From contig JAHFMK010000008.1 in assembly GCA_023264435.1 (NCBI GenBank), positions 7,280 to 12,683 of the forward strand: a stretch of DNA of 5,404 bases, read 5' to 3'. This DNA comes from Candidatus Kaiserbacteria bacterium. Lineage in GTDB: Bacteria > Patescibacteriota > Minisyncoccia > Phycocordibacterales > UBA918. Made by a program: the position numbers and the translations under genes. Shown here one piece after another: positions 1 through 4,679 of the stretch; position 1 is the stretch's first letter, and the number at the start of each line of letters is the position of its first letter. The notes beneath the pieces are model-generated. The model worked only from the letters and a program-made list of their open reading frames with translations. It had not been told where the DNA came from and made no database searches.

Positions 1-197
1 CGGAACGAGCACCGCACCATCTTGTGGTATACCTCACAAAACTCGCGGGTGAATTTAATAGTTTTTATGCTCACGAAAAAATTATTGATACGAATGATGA
101 GTATGCTCCCTACAAACTTGCGATCGCAACCGCAGTCCGCATCACCCTCAAAAACGGTCTCTGGGCACTCGGTATCAAAGCACCTGAGAGGATGTGA
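1..197 (+). CDS. argS: Arginyl-tRNA synthetase (ArgRS), C-terminal end, 5' truncated by window
   Basis: This is the last 64 codons of arginine--tRNA ligase, which charges tRNA-Arg with arginine in the cytoplasm using ATP. The first full codon is at base 3 and the stop is TGA at 195-197. The visible part is the all-helical DALR anticodon-binding domain. It shows the family pattern APHHLVVYLTKLAGEFNSFY, a later A-T-A-V-R-x-T-L-K-N-G-L segment, and the characteristic C-terminus LGIKAPERM. ArgRS proteins typically end with 'LGI.APE.M', so this stop is the native one, and TGA is read as stop here. The start and catalytic domain lie upstream of the window. A different frame of the same bases (22-216) is open but has no family resemblance. 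Identification is confident despite the short length because the terminal motif is distinctive. Confidence 0.93.
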   Translation, partial: ERAPHHLVVYLTKLAGEFNSFYAHEKIIDTNDEYAPYKLAIATAVRITLKNGLWALGIKAPERM

Positions 198-233
198 AAT
201 GAGCAAACGAGCGTAGCGACTATTGCGAATTTC

Positions 234-271
234 CTTCCCGATTTCCTATTCCTTATGGAAATCGCTGGAAG
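234..271 (+). repeat. Hairpin downstream of argS
   Basis: Bases 234-246 pair with 257-271. There are 8 contiguous pairs (239-246 with 257-264), a 2-nt bulge (265-266), then 5 more pairs (234-238 with 267-271), around a 10-nt loop. A near-copy of the upper 5' arm at 226-234 (one extra A) could compete for the same 3' arm. No T-run follows, so this is not an obvious intrinsic terminator. It could be a 3'-end stabilising structure of the argS mRNA. The pairing is seen directly; the function is unknown. Confidence 0.45.
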
Positions 272-298
272 TCACAAGCTAAAAAATATCTCGATATG

Positions 299-359
299 AA
301 AGTACTACACGCTTTTCTGAGGACGGTCCTCGGTAAAGCGTGCGCATGAACTTTTTTTT
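299..359 (+). terminator. Putative intrinsic terminator of argS (hairpin plus T-run)
   Basis: The core hairpin is 308-342. An 8-bp outer stem (308-315 with 335-342) and a 5-bp inner stem (319-323 with 327-331) enclose a CGG triloop, with a C-G pair, a wobble and one mismatch between the stems. A run of eight T's follows at 352-359. The 9-nt gap between hairpin and T-run is long for a classical terminator. It is partly closed by a possible extra 5-bp stem, AAAGT (299-303) with ACTTT (350-354), across an internal loop. The position between argS and the ileS promoter region suits a terminator. Transcription read-through or a leader-RNA role remains possible. Confidence 0.5.
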
Positions 360-360
360 A

Positions 361-369
361 TGATATAGT
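361..369 (+). promoter_or_regulatory. Candidate extended -10 promoter upstream of ileS
   Basis: TGATATAGT fits TGn plus a 5/6 match to TATAAT (TATAGT, 364-369). It lies directly after the putative argS terminator. No good -35 hexamer is visible at 16-18 bp upstream, which is tolerable for an extended -10 promoter. Transcription from here would begin near 376 and give a leader of about 100 nt carrying the dyads described separately. A second TATAGT, without the TG, occurs at 420-425 within a repeated ATATAGTAC (363-371 and 419-427). Confidence 0.35.
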
Positions 370-375
370 ACTTCG

Positions 376-394
376 GTATGCCTGATATGCATAC
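376..394 (+). promoter_or_regulatory. Dyad 1: GTATGC-CTGATAT-GCATAC
   Basis: Perfect 6-bp inverted repeat (376-381 with 389-394) around the 7-nt spacer CTGATAT. It could be a DNA operator for a dimeric regulator or an RNA stem-loop in the ileS leader. Its sequence is echoed 26 bp downstream by dyad 2. No regulator gene is present in the window. Confidence 0.4.
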
Positions 395-402
395 ATTATT
401 AT

Positions 403-419
403 TATGTCTGATATACATA
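403..419 (+). promoter_or_regulatory. Dyad 2: TATGT-CTGATAT-ACATA
   Basis: Perfect 5-bp inverted repeat (403-407 with 415-419) around the same CTGATAT spacer as dyad 1. Compared with dyad 1, the C at 381 is T at 407 and the partnering G at 389 is A at 415. The two changes compensate and keep the pairing. This suggests that symmetry is maintained by selection. Function unknown. Confidence 0.4.
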
Positions 420-435
420 TATAGTACGGTCAATA

Positions 436-450
436 TGACAAATTATGTCA
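436..450 (+). promoter_or_regulatory. Dyad 3: TGACA-AATTA-TGTCA
   Basis: Perfect 5-bp inverted repeat with a 5-nt spacer, 26 bases before the ileS start codon. It overlaps the place where a -35 element would lie for the candidate -10 box at 464-469, so a protein bound here could affect ileS transcription. Short AT-rich dyads can occur by chance, so confidence is low. Confidence 0.25.
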
Positions 451-463
451 AAAGTGAACGGGC

Positions 464-469
464 TATACC
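464..469 (+). promoter_or_regulatory. Candidate -10 box for leaderless ileS transcript
   Basis: TATACC matches TATAAT at 4/6 positions and is followed by exactly 6 nt before the ATG at 476. A transcript starting about 7 nt downstream of the box would begin at the start codon itself. No Shine-Dalgarno sequence is visible upstream of this ATG. There is no clear -35 and no TGn extension. The spacing is the same as at the downstream membrane-protein gene, which is the main support. Confidence 0.3.
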
Positions 470-475
470 ATAACT

Positions 476-3400
476 ATGAAAAAAGAATACAATCGAGACA
501 CAACCGTGTTAGTGGATGCACAGGTGACAGAAAAAAGTGATGTTGTTCAACGTGAAGAGGAAATACTTGCATTTTGGCGAGCGAACAATATTTTTAATAA
601 AAGCGTAGAAACACCTGCGGGCAAAACACCTGTCGGTGATTTTGTTTTTTATGATGGACCTCCGTTTGCAACAGGGACGCCACACTATGGACACATTCTT
701 GCAGGAACCATTAAAGATGCAATTCCACGATTTTGGACAATGAATGGGTATCGCGTACAGCGAAAGTGGGGGTGGGATTGTCATGGACTGCCACTTGAAA
801 ATATTATTGAAAAACGTCTTGGGCTTGCAACGAAGCGTGACATTGAAGCGCTTGGCGTACAGAAATTTAATGAATCGGCACGTGAAGCAGTGTTGGAATA
901 TGCAGACGATTGGAAGCAAGTCGTCCCACGCATGGGGCGTTTTGTGGATATGGAGGATGATTACCGTACGATGGATTCAACATACACGGAGTCGGTGTGG
1001 TGGGTATTTTCTGAGCTCAACAAAAAAGGATTGGTATATGAAGGATTTAAAACAATGCATCTCTGTCCGCGGTGTGGCACAACACTTTCAAACTTTGAAG
1101 TCAATCAGGGATACAAGGATATCAAAGATATTGCTGTGACGGTGAAGATGCCACTTCTTGATGATGCAGATGCAGTGACCGACACGTCACTCCTTATCTG
1201 GACAACAACCCCTTGGACGCTTCCTGGCAATATGGCAATTGCGGTTCATAAGGATATTGAGTATGTGAAAGTGCGTGTCTCCGATGATGAAAAAGATGAA
1301 TTCGTTATTCTTGCAAAAGGACGGCTCACACAACTCAGTACCGACACGTACGAAGTCATTGAAGAAATAAAAGGAGATGACCTCATTGGAAAATCATACA
1401 AACCACCCTTTGAAACATTTACAAAACAAGAATTTGCGAACAAAGAAAATGCGTGGAAAATCTACCATGCAGACTATGTAGAAGTGGGTACTGAAGGCAC
1501 AGGAGCGGTACACATTGCACCCGCATACGGTGAGGAAGATATGGAGCTCGCAAAGCGAGAAGATGTGCCAGTGATGCATCATGTGGATGAGAATGGTCGC
1601 TTCAAAGATTTTGTACCACATTTTGGAGGACAGTTGGTCAAACCAAAAGACGATGAGAATGCAGAGGTCTCACATCTCGATGCCGATATTGAAATGGTGA
1701 AGTATCTCAAAGAGCATGGTTCACTCTTCAAAAAAGAAAATATCACACACAGCTATCCGCATTGTTGGCGATGTGATACACCGCTCCTCAATTATGCAAC
1801 AACCTCATGGTTTGTTCGTGTGACCGATATTAAAGACAAGCTTGTAGCAGAAAATGCAAAGGTACAATGGGTACCTGAACATGTGGGAACCAATCGCTTT
1901 GGGCGATGGCTTGAAGGTGCCCGCGATTGGGCTGTTTCAAGACAACGGTACTGGGGTGCACCGCTTCCAATTTGGAAAAATCCAACAACAGGTGCATACA
2001 AAATATTCGGATCACTCAAAGACATGCAGGTATATGTGCCAAAGTCTGGGAATACGTATCTTCTTATGCGTCATGCAGAAGCAGAGAGTAATGTTCAAGG
2101 AATTATTGACTCAATTGCTGATGAACAAAATCCACTGACAAAAAATGGTGAAGCACAATGTATTGAATCTGCACAAAAACTCAGAGATAAAAAGATTGAT
2201 GTCATTATCCATTCAGGAATGCAACGAACACGACAGACTGCAGAAATAATTGCGAAGGAGCTTGGGATATCGAGTGACCGGATACATACTGATGAACGTA
2301 TGTTTGAGCTTCAAACTGGTATTGGACTTGAAGGCAAAACATGGGAAGAGTATGAGGCACAGTTTGTTACGCAGGAAGAAAAATTTACCAAAGAAATTGA
2401 TGGTATTGAAAATCGTACACATGTCATGAAGCGTGTCGGTGATTTCTTATACGATATTGAGCATACCTATAAAGATAAAACTATTCTTGTAGTAGGACAC
2501 GCAAGCTCAACCTTTGCCTTTCGAAGTGTTGCAGAGGGTGCAGATATGCAAAGAGCTATGGAAATACGAAATGAAGGATATATGAAAAATGCTGAATTCA
2601 TTGAAGTCCCTTTTACACCACTTCCGCATAACGATATCTACGTACTTGATTTTCATCGTCCATATATAGACAACCATGTGCTTGTTGATACTGATGGCAC
2701 GCGGCTTGTGCGAGTACCTGATGTGTTTGATTGCTGGTTTGAGTCGGGTGCAATGCCGTATGCACAAAACCACTATCCATTTGAAAATCTGGAGACATTT
2801 AACCCAGAAAAAGGTATTGGTTTTCCTGCACAATTTATTGCCGAAGGTCTTGATCAAACCCGTGGGTGGTTTTATTCACTTATTGTATTGGGGACGGCAC
2901 TTTTTGGAAAATCTCCCTATGAGCAGGTGGTTGTGAACGGGTTGGTGCTTGCCGAAGATGGAAAGAAAATGTCAAAGTCACTTCAAAATTATCCAGACCC
3001 CATGGAGCTCGTTCATCGTATCGGTGCAGATGCGGTACGGATGTACCTCCTTACATCACCAGTCGTACGTGGAGAAGATTTCAGTTTTTCAGAAAAGGAG
3101 GTTCTTGAACTCCAACGAAAGAATATTGGACGGTTGCACAATGTTCTTGCAATGTATGAGATGTTTGCCGATGGTACACATGCGGGCACGGATTCACCAC
3201 ACGTACTTGACCGATGGGTAATTGCACGTCTCAACTATGTGATTGCTGAAGCAACGAATGGATACAAAAAGTATGAGCTTGATAAAGCAACGCGACCGCT
3301 CACTGACTTTATTGATGATGTGTCAGTGTGGTATTTGCGTCGCTCGCGCGACCGATTGAAAGGTGAAAATAGGGAAGATAAAGCATTCGCGCTCGCGACA

Positions 3401-4018
3401 CTTCGCTTTATTTTGCGTGAGCTTGCTAAAGTAATGGCACCAGTGATGCCGTTTTATGCAGAATATCTTTTTCTCCGTGTTCGAGAGGAGAGTGATGCAG
3501 AAAGTGTGCATCTGAGTACATGGCCAGAAGGTGGGGAGGTGGATGGAGTACTGGTGACGGAGATGCAACGCACACGTGAGATTGTTACAAAGTCACTTGA
3601 AGCACGAGCAAAAGCAAATATAAAAGTACGGCAACCACTCAATAGTATTACTATCAATGTTTCAACAGGAAGTGAATACGAGGCACTTATAAAAGACGAG
3701 GTTAATGTAAAAACAGTTTTATTTGATGCACGTGAACCTTTTCCTGTTTTGGATATCATCATTACTCCAGAACTCAAACGTGAAGGCGACGTTCGTGAGC
3801 TTATGCGCGCCGTGCAGGATACACGGAAAAATATGGGACTCAATCCCAAAGACCGTGTGATACTCGTGGTGGATGATGCACTCAGAGCACTCATTGCAGG
3901 ATTTGAACCGGAGCTCATTGCTGTGGTGGGTGCACATGAAATTATTGCAGGGAATGAAGGAGGTGCATCGGTGACAATTGAGGGTGCTACATATTCATTT
4001 GGAGTGGTGAAGGTATAG
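476..4018 (+). CDS. ileS: Isoleucyl-tRNA synthetase, type 2, with inserted histidine-phosphatase domain
   Basis: Isoleucine--tRNA ligase activates Ile with ATP, transfers it to tRNA-Ile in the cytoplasm and edits mischarged Val. Landmarks by residue: GPPFATGTPHYGHIL with the HIGH-equivalent HYGH at 70-73; GWDCHGLPLE at 99-108; zinc knuckle CPRC at 197-200; editing domain with TTTPWTLPGN (243-252) and GTGAVHIAPAYGEED (341-355, including the conserved Asp355); second knuckle CWRC at 430-433; SRQRYWG at 488-494; DCWFESG at 752-758; AEGLDQTRGWF at 789-799; KMSKS at 831-835; anticodon-binding helices from about 910, including IKVRQPL (1049-1055). The DCWFESG/AEGLDQTRGWF signatures and the lack of a C-terminal Cys4 zinc finger mark the type 2, eukaryote/archaeal-like class. 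Its length of 1180 exceeds the usual roughly 1030-1050 because of an extra domain at about 522-718. The ATG is the natural start: the family N-terminal motif 'EEEILAFWRANNIF' follows at 28-40. No Shine-Dalgarno is seen. It ends with TAG, and a perfect hairpin begins at the next base. Confidence 0.97.
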   Translation: MKKEYNRDTTVLVDAQVTEKSDVVQREEEILAFWRANNIFNKSVETPAGKTPVGDFVFYDGPPFATGTPHYGHILAGTIKDAIPRFWTMNGYRVQRKWGWDCHGLPLENIIEKRLGLATKRDIEALGVQKFNESAREAVLEYADDWKQVVPRMGRFVDMEDDYRTMDSTYTESVWWVFSELNKKGLVYEGFKTMHLCPRCGTTLSNFEVNQGYKDIKDIAVTVKMPLLDDADAVTDTSLLIWTTTPWTLPGNMAIAVHKDIEYVKVRVSDDEKDEFVILAKGRLTQLSTDTYEVIEEIKGDDLIGKSYKPPFETFTKQEFANKENAWKIYHADYVEVGTEGTGAVHIAPAYGEEDMELAKREDVPVMHHVDENGRFKDFVPHFGGQLVKPKDDENAEVSHLDADIEMVKYLKEHGSLFKKENITHSYPHCWRCDTPLLNYATTSWFVRVTDIKDKLVAENAKVQWVPEHVGTNRFGRWLEGARDWAVSRQRYWGAPLPIWKNPTTGAYKIFGSLKDMQVYVPKSGNTYLLMRHAEAESNVQGIIDSIADEQNPLTKNGEAQCIESAQKLRDKKIDVIIHSGMQRTRQTAEIIAKELGISSDRIHTDERMFELQTGIGLEGKTWEEYEAQFVTQEEKFTKEIDGIENRTHVMKRVGDFLYDIEHTYKDKTILVVGHASSTFAFRSVAEGADMQRAMEIRNEGYMKNAEFIEVPFTPLPHNDIYVLDFHRPYIDNHVLVDTDGTRLVRVPDVFDCWFESGAMPYAQNHYPFENLETFNPEKGIGFPAQFIAEGLDQTRGWFYSLIVLGTALFGKSPYEQVVVNGLVLAEDGKKMSKSLQNYPDPMELVHRIGADAVRMYLLTSPVVRGEDFSFSEKEVLELQRKNIGRLHNVLAMYEMFADGTHAGTDSPHVLDRWVIARLNYVIAEATNGYKKYELDKATRPLTDFIDDVSVWYLRRSRDRLKGENREDKAFALATLRFILRELAKVMAPVMPFYAEYLFLRVREESDAESVHLSTWPEGGEVDGVLVTEMQRTREIVTKSLEARAKANIKVRQPLNSITINVSTGSEYEALIKDEVNVKTVLFDAREPFPVLDIIITPELKREGDVRELMRAVQDTRKNMGLNPKDRVILVVDDALRALIAGFEPELIAVVGAHEIIAGNEGGASVTIEGATYSFGVVKV
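2051..2611 (+). other. Histidine phosphatase (phosphoglycerate-mutase-like) domain inserted within IleRS
   Basis: This region encodes about residues 526-712 of the IleRS protein and reads as a complete branch-1 histidine phosphatase. It opens with a beta-strand and the RHG-type signature LLMRHAEAESN, with Arg532 and the phospho-accepting His533. Next come PLTKNGEAQ (553-561), matching the 'LT..G..QA' family segment, and HSGMQRTRQTAEII (579-592), with the phosphate-binding Arg584. Glu611 sits where the family has its acidic proton donor, and TILVVGHASS carries the second conserved His675. The five residues expected for catalysis are therefore present. The domain joins the synthetase through VPKSG (521-525) and a Pro-rich exit (711-718), then the IleRS segment LDFHRPYID resumes. 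No stop or frameshift separates the parts. The substrate is unknown; an active phosphatase or mutase is inferred, and a purely structural role is possible. Confidence 0.92.
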
Positions 4019-4059
4019 TGTAATAGTCCGCGACCCCAAAGGGGTCGCGGACTATTACA
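4019..4059 (+). terminator. Perfect 19-bp hairpin between ileS and recO
   Basis: Bases 4019-4037 are the exact reverse complement of 4041-4059, with an AAA loop. The upper stem is very GC-rich and the lower 6-7 pairs are AU-rich. It starts at the base after the ileS stop and ends 8 nt before the recO ATG. It resembles a terminator core, but no U-tract follows (the downstream bases are TCAAAACT). It could be a terminator, an mRNA 3'-end stabiliser or a barrier to translational coupling. A poor -10-like TATTAC (4053-4058) lies in the 3' arm. The symmetry would let it act on either strand. Confidence 0.55.
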
Positions 4060-4067
4060 TCAAAACT

Positions 4068-4643
4068 ATGGCATATCAAACATACATTACAGAAGCACTT
4101 GTCTGTGGAAGCTGGCATCGTAATACCGCAGACAGAACCATTCTTCTTTTTTCACGAGAGGCGGGCATGGTATATGTGCAGGCAAAAAGTGTACGCGAGG
4201 AACGTTCTAAGCAACGATATGCATTACAAGATGCGTCGCACATTCGGGCGACGCTCATTCGTGGTAAGGCAGGATGGAGAGTGGCAAGTGCCGAACCACT
4301 CAAAAATTTCTATGCACACGGTACGACCCGTGAGTCACGGGCACTCCTCCGAAACATTATTCTTTTGCTCCGAAGAGTGATGCAGGGAGAAACCCCTCAT
4401 CGAGATATTTTTGATGACGTGGTGTTGGTACTTGGACAACAAAACATCTTTCCCGCATCGGCACTTGAAGTAGTTTTTTCTATAAGACTACTCAATACGC
4501 TCGGATACGTTTCCCCTGACGCTACGCAGAGACATTTATTTGAGACACTATTCCCCTTTGAAATCCTTGCCAATCTATCTGCGGAGACGTTAAAAGAGCT
4601 TAAAAAAATCTCAGAACATGCACTTATACAAAGTCAGTTATAA
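4068..4643 (+). CDS. recO: DNA repair protein RecO (short form)
   Basis: RecO helps load RecA onto SSB-coated single-stranded DNA and anneals complementary strands in the RecFOR recombinational repair pathway. The 191-residue product begins with the RecO N-terminal OB-fold pattern: YITEALVCGSWHRNTADRTILLFSREAGMVYVQAKSVR in outline at residues 6-43, then RSKQRYALQ (46-54), which matches the family 'R..kSr....Lq' stretch. A strand with E76 follows before the helical C-terminal part (about 85-190). The protein is shorter than typical RecO (about 240 residues) and has none of the four Cys of the zinc finger found in some RecO proteins; its only Cys is residue 13. Such loss also occurs in functional relatives such as E. 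coli RecO. The ATG at 4068 fits the family N-terminus. It lies 8 nt after the hairpin, without a Shine-Dalgarno. The stop is TAA at 4641-4643. Identity is fairly sure from the N-terminal domain; the C-terminal half is divergent. Confidence 0.82.
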   Translation: MAYQTYITEALVCGSWHRNTADRTILLFSREAGMVYVQAKSVREERSKQRYALQDASHIRATLIRGKAGWRVASAEPLKNFYAHGTTRESRALLRNIILLLRRVMQGETPHRDIFDDVVLVLGQQNIFPASALEVVFSIRLLNTLGYVSPDATQRHLFETLFPFEILANLSAETLKELKKISEHALIQSQL

Positions 4644-4664
4644 TCATTCCCTTATGAAAGGTCG

Positions 4665-4673
4665 TGGTATAAT
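4665..4673 (+). promoter_or_regulatory. Extended -10 promoter (TGnTATAAT) for the membrane-protein gene
   Basis: TGGTATAAT is a perfect extended -10 element in the 36-nt gap after recO. TATAAT (4668-4673) is followed by exactly 6 nt before the ATG at 4680, so transcription would start at or beside the start codon and give a leaderless mRNA. No -35 consensus is evident, as is usual for extended -10 promoters. The only purine-rich stretch, GAAAGG (4656-4661), is too far from the ATG to be a Shine-Dalgarno. Confidence 0.6.
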
Positions 4674-4679
4674 TTTCTC

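Noticed and set aside
22..216. 64-codon open frame at the window start
   Set aside because: It overlaps the argS 3' end in another frame. The frame starting at base 3 gives the unmistakable ArgRS C-terminus, so this one is a shadow.
198..475. T-box riboswitch controlling ileS
   Set aside because: The region has hairpins and a T-run, but I found no T-box consensus (AGGGTGGNACCGCG-like) or convincing specifier-loop arrangement.
2101..2580. Lower GC content in the phosphatase insert as a sign of recent transfer
   Set aside because: Hand counts gave about 38% GC here against about 45% in two samples of the synthetase core (781-1020 and 2701-2940). Parts of the editing domain (1381-1500) are also about 38%, so composition does not single out the insert.
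3454..3918. 154-codon antisense open frame inside ileS
   Set aside because: It lies opposite conserved anticodon-domain coding sequence, and its Ser/Arg-rich translation resembles no family I recognise. Other antisense and alternate-frame ORFs within 476-4643 were dismissed for the same reason.
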